Source of the DNA: Acidobacteriota bacterium
GTDB lineage: Bacteria; Zixibacteria; MSB-5A5; GN15; FEB-12
Direction: 5' to 3'
NCBI GenBank assembly: GCA_035529075.1
Contig: DATKXK010000003.1
Coordinates: forward strand, 17,087 to 81,086
DNA length: 64,000 nt
Part shown: positions 17,009 to 24,006 of the stretch, one piece after another
How the letters are laid out: each line of letters opens with the position of its first letter
How positions within the stretch are numbered: the stretch's first letter is position 1
Notes under the pieces: model-generated
The model's input: only the letters and a program-made list of their open reading frames with translations
The model's database searches: none
What the model was told of the DNA's origin: nothing
Made by a program: the position numbers and the translations under genes

Positions 17009-18490
17009 ATGGGAATTGCGAGATTCGCGGTCACGGTTCTACTACTGCTCGGGCTGTTCGCTCCTCCCGCCGCTGCCAGTGGCTTTGAGAACACCGGCAT
17101 TGGCACATATGCCAGGGGTATGGGAGGCGCGTTCCGCGCGATCGCCAACGACTGGACAGCGGCACACTATAATCCGGCGGGGTATGCCTTCATCCTGGAC
17201 AATCAACTCGGGGGGACCGGCGGCCTGTTGCACAACCGTCACGAACTGACCCCCAATTACTGGTACCGGGACGATCAGGACAACACGTACAGGAACGGTA
17301 TCCTGAATGGTTCTACTCTTTTCAACCGCCACGACATTATGTTTAACCCCTCGGCCGGCTTCATTGTTCGGATGCCGATCTGGGGCGAGATGGTCTTCGG
17401 GCTCTCGGTGTACCAGCCGTTCGACTACGCAGTATCATGGCAGCTGTATGATCCGAGTGGGGCCGGCTTCCGTTCATATAACGAGGAGGCATCGTCCTAC
17501 CTTCCGGACAACGAGTACCTTACCGATCTTGACGTTGTTGCCTTCCAGTTGACGGCTGCCCGCGAATTCGTTCCCGAGCAGTTGTCGCTGGGACTCGGCC
17601 TGCAACTGCTTCGCGCGGACCTGATGTTCAACGACGTGATTCTACGGCCCAATCCGCGGTCGGGCATCGTCGCCGAGCGGCCGCGTGATTACATCCCGGA
17701 ACTCACGCGAAACGACGGGAGCGGCTGGGGATTCGGACTGACCGCGGGCATGATGTGGAAACCCATCGAAAGGCTCAGCGTGGGCGTGAACGCGCGCCTG
17801 CCGTTCGACATCACCATCGACGGTACCACCATGCTGATGTACATTCTCCCCAAGAACAACTGGGTCAAGAAGGAAGCAGGCGACCTGAACACCGTCGACT
17901 ACCTGTTTGCCTCGGGGACCGTGCTGGCCCTGGTCGGCGATATGCGGGCTGAGCTCGCGCTTCCGCCGTCGATCGCCGGCGGGATTGCCTTTGACCTCAC
18001 TCAACGGCTGACCATAGCCGTCGATGCCGAATATACACTGTGGTCGCAGTACGAAGGGCTGGCGTTCACCTACTCGGACTTCGCGAAGCCTCAGAGTATC
18101 TTCGTGGATTCCATAATGGATTTCTTCTCGGCAGACATGAGCCGGAAGGCCGTTTGGGAGAACGCCGGGAAGGTCATGGCAGGGGCGAAGTACGAGCCCG
18201 TCGACTTCCTGACCCTCCTCGGCGGCGTCTCGGTGGACCAGTCCCCCATGCGCAACACCGCGGAACGCATCCCGCAGTTCGTCGACACGGGTGACAAGTA
18301 CGGCTTCAACCTCGGGTTTGTGGCACATGTCGAACAGTGGGACATCGGGCTTATCACCAGCTATTTTGCTTATCCGGACCTTCAGACGCCGCTGGTCGAC
18401 GTTGACAACGACGGCCTCGATGACAGTTTTCCCGGCGACTACAAGGCCGCCACTTATGAAACCGTCCTGTCGCTCAACTATCGGTTCTAG
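17009..18490 (+). CDS. FadL/OMPP1/TodX-type outer-membrane transport protein
   Basis: 493 residues from the ATG at 17009, which has GGAG 6 bases upstream; the in-frame ATG two codons earlier abuts that ribosome site and is unlikely. A signal peptide (LLLLGLFAPPAAAS) is followed by GFENTGIGTYARGMGGAFRA and DWTAAHYNPAGYAF, the N-terminal hatch signature of the OMPP1/FadL/TodX and PorV-like families. The rest alternates amphipathic strands and ends in an aromatic strand (ETVLSLNYRF), typical of an outer-membrane barrel. FadL proteins pass hydrophobic substrates. A lipoprotein gene follows 11 bases later, suggesting joint function at the outer membrane. Confidence 0.9.
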   Translation: MGIARFAVTVLLLLGLFAPPAAASGFENTGIGTYARGMGGAFRAIANDWTAAHYNPAGYAFILDNQLGGTGGLLHNRHELTPNYWYRDDQDNTYRNGILNGSTLFNRHDIMFNPSAGFIVRMPIWGEMVFGLSVYQPFDYAVSWQLYDPSGAGFRSYNEEASSYLPDNEYLTDLDVVAFQLTAAREFVPEQLSLGLGLQLLRADLMFNDVILRPNPRSGIVAERPRDYIPELTRNDGSGWGFGLTAGMMWKPIERLSVGVNARLPFDITIDGTTMLMYILPKNNWVKKEAGDLNTVDYLFASGTVLALVGDMRAELALPPSIAGGIAFDLTQRLTIAVDAEYTLWSQYEGLAFTYSDFAKPQSIFVDSIMDFFSADMSRKAVWENAGKVMAGAKYEPVDFLTLLGGVSVDQSPMRNTAERIPQFVDTGDKYGFNLGFVAHVEQWDIGLITSYFAYPDLQTPLVDVDNDGLDDSFPGDYKAATYETVLSLNYRF

Positions 18491-18501
18491 GAGAATAAGC
18501 C

Positions 18502-19845
18502 ATGCCACGACACGCAGTTCTATTCGCGATATTCCTGGTCTCGGCGCTGCTGACGGTTCTTGGTTGCGATGACCGCGGCACCGGCGTTCCCGTTACGTCC
18601 TACGAGTCATGGGGAGTGTGGCCAACGTCAGATCATTCGTTCGACCGTGACCTGGCCTTGCAGTTAAACAATGATGGTGAGCTCTGGACGGGATCGACGT
18701 ATATCCCGAGCATCGCCATGCCCCCGCCGACCGGGCAATCCAAGCCGGTCCCGGTGCTCATTCTCCTGCCGCCTCAGAACGGTGACCAACTCTACTTTCT
18801 CCGAGCCGGCCTGCTGGAGCTGGCCCAGGAGATGATTGAGGCCGGCGAAATCGTGCCCATGGTTATCCACTGCCCGGCCAACGCCAGCGCTTTCGGAGGC
18901 TTCTTCTACGGCAACAGCATGCCGGCCGGTCGCGCCGACAGCATTATCGGCGACCGTATGATCACTGAATACCTCGCCACCAGAATACCGGCCATTATCG
19001 AGACGCTAAGATGCAAGCGGGGCATCGGCGGTGTCGGCATGGGTGGCTATGGCGCCTTGCGCGCGGCTATGAAGCACCCCGACATGTTCGGCTCCATCAC
19101 CGTATCCGACGGCCCGCTGGACTTCGACGGCGCCGACGGCAACAGCGGCCTGATGGATCTCTTTGACGATGCCCTGGCAGAACAACTGAACATCGCGGAC
19201 TATAGCAAGCTGGACACCAGCATTGTCGGCATCGATACGACCATCGCGCCCATTGACACGTTCACCTACAGGAAATTCGACAGCGGGCGCGGGCTGGTCA
19301 CGCTGCCGCTTTCACGGCTCTTTATTGGCGGTTCGCTGGCGTTCTCCCCGCACGACACCCTCGTCGACTGGGTATACAACTATCAGGGCAATTACACTAT
19401 CAATCAGCGGTTCAGCATTACCGACTCGTCGACTCTGATAGACAGGCTAGTGGGCAAGATCGAGGACCCGCAATCCAAATGGGACTTTCACCTGCCGTTC
19501 GACTCACTGGGACAGGTAGCTGACTCTATCTGGCCGCTCTGGATGACCAACAATCTCGACTCGATCTACGCGCAGATGAGCACCGTGGTCGGCTACGGCC
19601 CGCTCGACAGCATCAACATCTGGATCGGCCGCAATGTCGGCATGACTGACGGCATTCCGGACGCTAAATGGAACTATTACGAGATGACCGAATCATGGGT
19701 TAATACCCTCACCCAGGTGCACGGTCTCAATGTAAACGTGTACGATTACTCAAGCCTCGACGCGGAACCCGTGAGGGACGACGAGTACGCCTACGACCTG
19801 CTTCGGCAGATGCTCCTGTTCCACTCGAAGTGTTTTGAGAAATAA
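18502..19845 (+). CDS. esterase-D-like lipoprotein with degenerate active site
   Basis: 447 residues. The signal FLVSALLTVLGC is a lipobox with Cys22. An alpha/beta-hydrolase core of the putative-esterase family follows (KPVPVLILLPPQ near 81-92, then MVIHCPANASAFGG). The nucleophile elbow, normally GxSMGGYG, reads GVGMGGYGALRAAMKHP at about 177-193: the catalytic Ser is Gly179. The fold-typical residues around it are kept, so this is probably a non-hydrolytic relative or uses a different nucleophile. It trails the FadL-like porin by 11 bases and ends before a terminator at 19865-19896, making a two-gene outer-membrane unit. Confidence 0.75.
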   Translation: MPRHAVLFAIFLVSALLTVLGCDDRGTGVPVTSYESWGVWPTSDHSFDRDLALQLNNDGELWTGSTYIPSIAMPPPTGQSKPVPVLILLPPQNGDQLYFLRAGLLELAQEMIEAGEIVPMVIHCPANASAFGGFFYGNSMPAGRADSIIGDRMITEYLATRIPAIIETLRCKRGIGGVGMGGYGALRAAMKHPDMFGSITVSDGPLDFDGADGNSGLMDLFDDALAEQLNIADYSKLDTSIVGIDTTIAPIDTFTYRKFDSGRGLVTLPLSRLFIGGSLAFSPHDTLVDWVYNYQGNYTINQRFSITDSSTLIDRLVGKIEDPQSKWDFHLPFDSLGQVADSIWPLWMTNNLDSIYAQMSTVVGYGPLDSINIWIGRNVGMTDGIPDAKWNYYEMTESWVNTLTQVHGLNVNVYDYSSLDAEPVRDDEYAYDLLRQMLLFHSKCFEK

Positions 19846-19864
19846 CTCTCAGGAGAGATGACAG

Positions 19865-19896
19865 GCCCGGAGGATTCCCTTTCTCCGGGCTTTTTT
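19865..19896 (+). terminator. rho-independent terminator of the porin-lipoprotein unit
   Basis: GCCCGGAG (19865-19872) pairs with CTCCGGGC (19883-19890), followed by six T. It sits 19 bases past the lipoprotein stop. Confidence 0.9.
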
Positions 19897-19897
19897 C

Positions 19898-20638
19898 TTG
19901 GCACAGGGCACAGTGGACACCAAGGCTGACACATACGATTTGCTGTCAATCGGGGCGCACCCGGATGACGTTGAGGTCGGCACCGGCGGGGTGCTGATCG
20001 ATCTCTCCGAGCGCGGCTGCCGTTGCGGGATCGTGAGTCTGACCCGCGGTGAAATGGGCACCGGCGGCACGGCCGACGAACGATCCGCAGAGATGGCCGA
20101 GGCTGCCCGAATCATGGGCGCGGACATCGTCAAGACCTTCGACTGGGGTGACACCCGCCTCGAGGACGCCTACGAAAAGCGGCTGGCACTGGCGGAAGTC
20201 ATCCGGGCCGCCAGACCTCGCGTTCTGCTGGCCCCCTGCCCGCAGGTTGGGCACGGCCTCCGGCAGTCACACCCGGATCACCTGGCGGCGGGTCTGCTGA
20301 CGCTCAATGCCGCCAATCTGGCCGGCTTGAGAAAAGTCGGTCTGCCCGGTGAACCGCACACCGTGACGAGAGTCTTCCACTATTTTCTGCCGCCCGGGAC
20401 CTGCCCGGACTTTGTCGTGGATATCACGCCCCATTACGACCGCTGGATAAAGGCTCTCTCGGCACACCGCTCGCAGTTTCTCAATCCGGAGAAATCCCGC
20501 GATTACCTCGAGAGTATCACGGCCAGGGCGCGCTCACACGGACTCCAGGTTCGCTGCAAGTACGGCCAGGCTTTTCTCGCGGCTGAACCGGTGGTGGTGG
20601 GAGATATCCTGACACTGGCAACATTGGACGAACACTGA
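19898..20638 (+). CDS. bshB1: PIG-L/BshB1-type deacetylase (probable bacillithiol biosynthesis)
   Basis: 246 residues. The PIG-L/LmbE metal site is complete: GAHPDDVEVGTGG near 19-31 gives the AHPDD motif, and QSHPDHLAAG near 126-135 supplies the third His. SLTRGEMGTGGT follows the metal site as in BshB1, which deacetylates N-acetylglucosaminyl-malate during bacillithiol synthesis using a zinc ion. The family includes other deacetylases, so BshB1 is likely but not certain; bshA and bshC are not in the window. The start is uncertain: a TTG at 19898 or a GTG 15 bases later, both crowded against the preceding terminator and without a clear ribosome site. The convergent sulfur-metabolism genes fit a low-molecular-weight-thiol role. 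Confidence 0.8.
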   Translation: MAQGTVDTKADTYDLLSIGAHPDDVEVGTGGVLIDLSERGCRCGIVSLTRGEMGTGGTADERSAEMAEAARIMGADIVKTFDWGDTRLEDAYEKRLALAEVIRAARPRVLLAPCPQVGHGLRQSHPDHLAAGLLTLNAANLAGLRKVGLPGEPHTVTRVFHYFLPPGTCPDFVVDITPHYDRWIKALSAHRSQFLNPEKSRDYLESITARARSHGLQVRCKYGQAFLAAEPVVVGDILTLATLDEH

Positions 20639-20667
20639 CGGACGGACTTTCCGGCCGGACCGGGCCG

Positions 20668-21840
20668 TCAGGAGGTCGCCGTCCGCACGGCCGCGAAGGC
20701 GTTGCGCAGGTCGATGATCAGATCGTCGATGTTCTCGACTCCGACCGAGAGCCGCACGAGGCTGTCGCCGATGCCGTTCTGCCGGCGGACCTCGCCCGGG
20801 ACTGAGGCGTGCGTCATTGAAGCCGGGTGGCTGATCAATGATTCCACGCCGCCGAGTGACTCGGCCAGCACGAACACGCGCGTCGACGTGACGAATTTCC
20901 TGACCGTTTCGAAGTCGCCTTTCAATTCAAACGAGACCATCCCGCCGGGCAGACGCATCTTGTTCGGCACGGGACGGCCGTCCTGCCCCGGATAATAGAC
21001 CTTCTCCACCTGGCCCACGGTCTCAAGAAACTCGACGATTTTCATCGAGTTTAGCGAATGCCGCTCCATGCGCAGGTGCAGAGTCTTCAGGCCCCGCAGG
21101 ACGAGCCAGGATTCGAAGGGGCCGAGTATGGCCCCGATGGCGTTCTGGTGAAAGCCGATCTGCTCGGCGAGCTGCTCGTTCCTGACAACGAGAGCGCCGG
21201 CGATAACGTCGCAATGGCCGGCAAGGTATTTCGATGCCGAGTGCATGACAATATCCGCGCCCAGGTCGAGCGGCTGCTGGATGTACGGACTGGCAAACGT
21301 GTTGTCGACCGCCGTCAGGATACCGCGATCTCCGGCCGTCCGCGAAACGGCGGGAATGTCCACGAGGTGCAGCAGCGGATTGGTCGGCGTCTCGATCCAG
21401 AATAGGCGCGTGCTCGGCGTCACGGCCGACTCGAAATCGGCCGGGTCGCGGCCGTCCACGTACGTGAAGCTGATGCCGAACTTCCGCATCACCTGCTCGA
21501 ACTGGCGGCGCGTGCCGCCGTAGAGGTCATTCACGGCCACCACGTGGTCGCCGGCCTTGAGCAGGTGCAGTACCGTGGCGATGGCGGCCAGGCCGGACGA
21601 GAACGCATAGCCGTGCGTGCCGTTCTCCAGCGAGGCCAGGGCGTCCTCAAGCGCCTTGCGCGTGGGATTGGCCGAGCGGGAGTAAACGTAGCCGGATTCG
21701 TCGCCGGGAGACTTTACCTGATACGTGGAACTCGGGAAGATCGGGGTGGCGACCGATCCGGTCTGGTCCTGGGGCACCCGGCCGGCGTGAATCGCCCGGG
21801 TTTCGAACCGGCTGTTCTTCAGCGTGCGTTCATCCGCCAT
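20668..21840 (-). CDS. cystathionine gamma-lyase/synthase family PLP enzyme
   Basis: 390 residues of the Cys/Met-metabolism PLP family. Signatures: FPSSTYQVKSP, SSGLAAIATVLHLLKAGDHV, the cofactor Asp in TAVDNTFASPYIQQP (D179) and the PLP lysine K204 in MHSASKYLAGHCDV. The same fold serves cystathionine gamma-synthase, gamma-lyase and beta-lyase. Because it lies 2 bases after a cysteine/cystathionine-beta-synthase gene, the MccA-MccB (reverse transsulfuration) arrangement suggests a gamma-lyase making cysteine from cystathionine. It should share the cysteine leader-peptide control seen upstream of its partner. Confidence 0.9.
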   Translation of the reverse strand: MADERTLKNSRFETRAIHAGRVPQDQTGSVATPIFPSSTYQVKSPGDESGYVYSRSANPTRKALEDALASLENGTHGYAFSSGLAAIATVLHLLKAGDHVVAVNDLYGGTRRQFEQVMRKFGISFTYVDGRDPADFESAVTPSTRLFWIETPTNPLLHLVDIPAVSRTAGDRGILTAVDNTFASPYIQQPLDLGADIVMHSASKYLAGHCDVIAGALVVRNEQLAEQIGFHQNAIGAILGPFESWLVLRGLKTLHLRMERHSLNSMKIVEFLETVGQVEKVYYPGQDGRPVPNKMRLPGGMVSFELKGDFETVRKFVTSTRVFVLAESLGGVESLISHPASMTHASVPGEVRRQNGIGDSLVRLSVGVENIDDLIIDLRNAFAAVRTATS

Positions 21841-21842
21841 GT

Positions 21843-22874
21843 CTAATTCAGAAATCCTTTCTCTTTCATCCAGTCGTCGTTGTACATCTTGCTGATATAC
21901 TTGGCGCCGCTGTCGGGCAGGATAACCACCACCGTCTTGTCGGCCTCGAGTTTCGCGGCGTGCTTCAGAGCAACGTGCACGGCCGCACCGGAGGACCCGC
22001 CGACGAAAATCCCCTCTGTACGCGTCAGTTCACGACCGGCCAGGAAGCACTCCTCGTCCGTCACCTGGTAGATCCTGTCAATGTACGAAAAATCGATCGA
22101 CGGGCACAGCATATCCTCCCCGATTCCTTCCACCTGATAGGTCCGGGGCCGAACAAGAGTCCCGTCCCGGTGATACTGGTAGTACACCGACCCGACCGGA
22201 TCCGCCGCAACAACCTCGATGTTCGGCTTCTTCTCCTTGAGAAACCTCGCCGTCCCCGAAATGGTGCCTCCGGTTCCGATGCCGCCGACCAGAACGTCAA
22301 GGCGGCCTCCCGTCTGCCGCCAGATCTCCGGTCCCGTACTCCGATAGTGGGCTTCGGCGTTGTTCAGGTTGAAGTACTGGCCGATCCAGAAAGAGCCGGG
22401 GGTCTCGCGATGCAGCCGTTTGCCCGTCTCGTAGTAGCTCTCGGGCGAGTCCGCCGGGATGTCGGTCGGGCAGATGTGGACCTCGGCACCAAATGCCTTG
22501 AGCGTATCCACCTTTTCCCGGGACATTTTGTCCGGAACCGTCAGAATCGCCTGGTAGCCGTTGGCGGAGGCAAACATGGCGACGGCTGCCCCGGTGTTGC
22601 CCGAGGTGGCTTCGACAATCGTCCCGCCCGGTCTGAGTTCGCCTGACTCCACGGCTTTCTTCAGGATGTACACGACCATGCGGTCCTTAATCGAGCCGGA
22701 CGGGTTGAGAAATTCCGGCTTGACCAGGATGGCGGCTTTGACGTCGCGGCGGCTGGTCATGCGGCGCAGCCTGACCAGCGGCGTGTTGCCGACCACCTCT
22801 GTTATGTCGTCGGCATAGAAGCCGTTAGAAGCTTTTGGCGCTCGATGGCGCCCAAATAGTTTGGTCTTTCTCAT
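21843..22874 (-). CDS. cysteine synthase / cystathionine beta-synthase family
   Basis: 343-residue fold-type II PLP enzyme. The PLP lysine is K63 in EFLNPSGSIKDRM; the substrate loop EATSGNTGAAVAMFA and the phosphate cup GGIGTGGTISGTAR are intact. The N-terminus ITEVVGNTPLVRLRR is typical. There are no C-terminal CBS pair domains, so it is the short bacterial form. Together with the immediately following gamma-lyase-type gene it is the probable MccA partner of a reverse transsulfuration pair, though an O-acetylserine sulfhydrylase role cannot be excluded by eye. It is preceded by a leader peptide with four consecutive Cys codons and a terminator, strong evidence that the product makes cysteine. 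Confidence 0.9.
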   Translation of the reverse strand: MRKTKLFGRHRAPKASNGFYADDITEVVGNTPLVRLRRMTSRRDVKAAILVKPEFLNPSGSIKDRMVVYILKKAVESGELRPGGTIVEATSGNTGAAVAMFASANGYQAILTVPDKMSREKVDTLKAFGAEVHICPTDIPADSPESYYETGKRLHRETPGSFWIGQYFNLNNAEAHYRSTGPEIWRQTGGRLDVLVGGIGTGGTISGTARFLKEKKPNIEVVAADPVGSVYYQYHRDGTLVRPRTYQVEGIGEDMLCPSIDFSYIDRIYQVTDEECFLAGRELTRTEGIFVGGSSGAAVHVALKHAAKLEADKTVVVILPDSGAKYISKMYNDDWMKEKGFLN

Positions 22875-22910
22875 GACTATACCTGGCTTAAGCTGGTTAA
22901 TTATTCGGAT

Positions 22911-22942
22911 AAAAAAAATCCACCATCGTCAGCCGAGGTGGA
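22911..22942 (-). terminator. attenuator terminator in the leader of the cysteine operon
   Basis: On the minus strand TCCACC-TCG, loop GCTGA, CGA-(T)-GGTGGA (22942 to 22919) forms a 9-bp stem with one bulged T, followed by eight T (22918-22911). It lies inside the transcribed leader, between the stop of the cysteine leader peptide (22976) and the first structural gene (22874), so it acts as an attenuator rather than an end-of-operon site. Confidence 0.85.
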
Positions 22943-22975
22943 CCCTGCATACCCGGGGATTACTGTACCGGCACC

Positions 22976-23044
22976 TTAGGGCATGGCTCGGCCCACTCCT
23001 GCGCTACAACAACAACAATCCGTATGCGGGGTAGTTCTGCTCAT
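22976..23044 (-). CDS. poly-cysteine leader peptide
   Basis: A 22-residue frame from ATG at 23044 to TAA at 22976: it begins MSRTTPHTD, has four consecutive Cys codons (residues 10-13, all TGT), then SAGVGRAMP. It begins about 23 bases after the predicted transcription start and ends 34 bases before the attenuator hairpin. A GTG precedes the ATG in frame, and AGGGA about 13 bases upstream may be the ribosome site. The composition is what a cysteine-sensing leader should have: stalling at Cys codons when Cys-tRNA is short would alter pairing downstream. The RNA encoding GRA (GCCGAG, 22992-22987) is complementary to CUCGGC in the terminator 5' arm (22937-22932), giving an antiterminator that a ribosome at the stop codon would block. 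Confidence 0.8.
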   Translation of the reverse strand: MSRTTPHTDCCCCSAGVGRAMP

Positions 23045-23073
23045 CACGATAAATATGTCCCTAATCTGTCTAT

Positions 23074-23101
23074 ATTGTACTGCCGGTCCCGGAATTGTCA
23101 A
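23074..23101 (-). promoter_or_regulatory. sigma70-type promoter of the cysteine operon
   Basis: Minus strand TTGACA (23101-23096), a 16-base spacer, TACAAT (23079-23074). Start of transcription is expected near 23067, about 23 bases before the leader peptide ATG. Confidence 0.75.
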
Positions 23102-23174
23102 GCGATTTGTCTCCGAACCGGTCGCGGCGGCGGCATTCTGGTCAAACGCTGAACAGCACGCCGGCAAAAACCGT

Positions 23175-23204
23175 TTGACAAACAAAAACCGATTTTCGTA
23201 GTAT
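23175..23204 (+). promoter_or_regulatory. sigma70-type promoter for the small zinc-ribbon gene
   Basis: TTGACA (23175-23180), 18-base spacer, TAGTAT (23199-23204). It points toward the small gene at 23309 and is back to back with the cysteine-operon promoter. Confidence 0.6.
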
Positions 23205-23308
23205 TATCGGCCATTTGAGGCCGGTGGCCCGATCAGCGCTTCGTGCGGTTTAGCCACCGGCACGTCAGTTGTGTTTTGGCATGAACCGAACTGTATGTCA
23301 GGGACAAG

Positions 23309-23482
23309 ATGTTTTGCGCTCAATGCCTGGAGAGAATCACCGGAAAGCCCATCCGACAGGGCGGGGAGTACTTCTGCTCCCTGGAGTGCGCTAACCTCGC
23401 CTCCGGTATCGACGTGGAAGAAGAGAGTGAGGGGTACTACGAGGAGGAACCGATAGCGGGCCTCTACGAAGAAGAAGAATAG
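23309..23482 (+). CDS. small zinc-ribbon protein with acidic tail
   Basis: 57 residues, too short for most gene callers. It starts MFCAQCLERITGKPIRQGG, then EYFCSLECANLASG, giving a C3-x2-C6 ... C23-x3-C27 zinc-binding pattern similar to TRASH/MYM-type or YHS-like small ribbons. The tail is strongly acidic and tyrosine-rich (EEESEGYYEEEPIAGLYEEEE is 21 long; residues 37-57). AGGGAC just upstream may be the ribosome site, and a good promoter lies at 23175-23204. Codon use and the composition shift between a Cys-rich head and a Glu-rich tail argue for a real protein. It converges with greA, 25 bases away. Function unknown; metal handling or a protein-protein adaptor are guesses. Confidence 0.65.
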   Translation: MFCAQCLERITGKPIRQGGEYFCSLECANLASGIDVEEESEGYYEEEPIAGLYEEEE

Positions 23483-23507
23483 GTCCAATCCTTCGCTGGT
23501 ACCTGCC

Positions 23508-23984
23508 TTAGTCTCGCGAGATCTTTAGTATTTCATACCTGATCGGCCCGGCGGGAACCGTAAACTCGACCACGTCACCCACCGAGTGGCCGAGAAGCGC
23601 CTGACCTATCGGCGACTTGACCGATATTATATCCTCGTCGACATCCACCTCGTCCGGGGGGCTGATGGTATACTGAATCTCTTCGCCGCGGTCAAGGTCC
23701 CTGACAAGAACCCGGGCGAACAGGTAAACCTTGTCAGACGGAATCTTGTCAACGTCAACCGTCCGGACGCGCGAGAGTTTGTCCTCGAGTTCGGCCACCT
23801 TCCTCTCCAGCAGTCGCTGGACCTCCTTGGCGGCGTGGTATTCGGCGTTTTCGGCAAGATCGCCCAGAGCCCTGGCCCGCTTTATTTCGGCGACCAGTTT
23901 GGGGCGTTCCTCAAATTTCAGCCGTCTCAACTCGGCCTCAAGCTTGAGACGGCCTTCTTTTGATAGGTATATTGGCTCCACCAT
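23508..23984 (-). CDS. greA: transcript cleavage factor GreA
   Basis: 158 residues, normal GreA length, from the ATG at 23984 (MVEPIYLSKEGRLKLEAEL). The N-terminal coiled-coil finger contains the catalytic acidic tip LGDLAENAEYHAAKE, and the C-terminal FKBP-like domain ends VKSPIGQALLGHSVGDVVEFTVP. GreA inserts into the RNA polymerase secondary channel and stimulates cleavage of backtracked RNA. The gene lies 22 bases after the sodium symporter gene on the same strand; a longer upstream open frame overlaps that gene and is not supported. Confidence 0.96.
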   Translation of the reverse strand: MVEPIYLSKEGRLKLEAELRRLKFEERPKLVAEIKRARALGDLAENAEYHAAKEVQRLLERKVAELEDKLSRVRTVDVDKIPSDKVYLFARVLVRDLDRGEEIQYTISPPDEVDVDEDIISVKSPIGQALLGHSVGDVVEFTVPAGPIRYEILKISRD

Positions 23985-24006
23985 ACCGAGACAATATACA
24001 ACCGCT

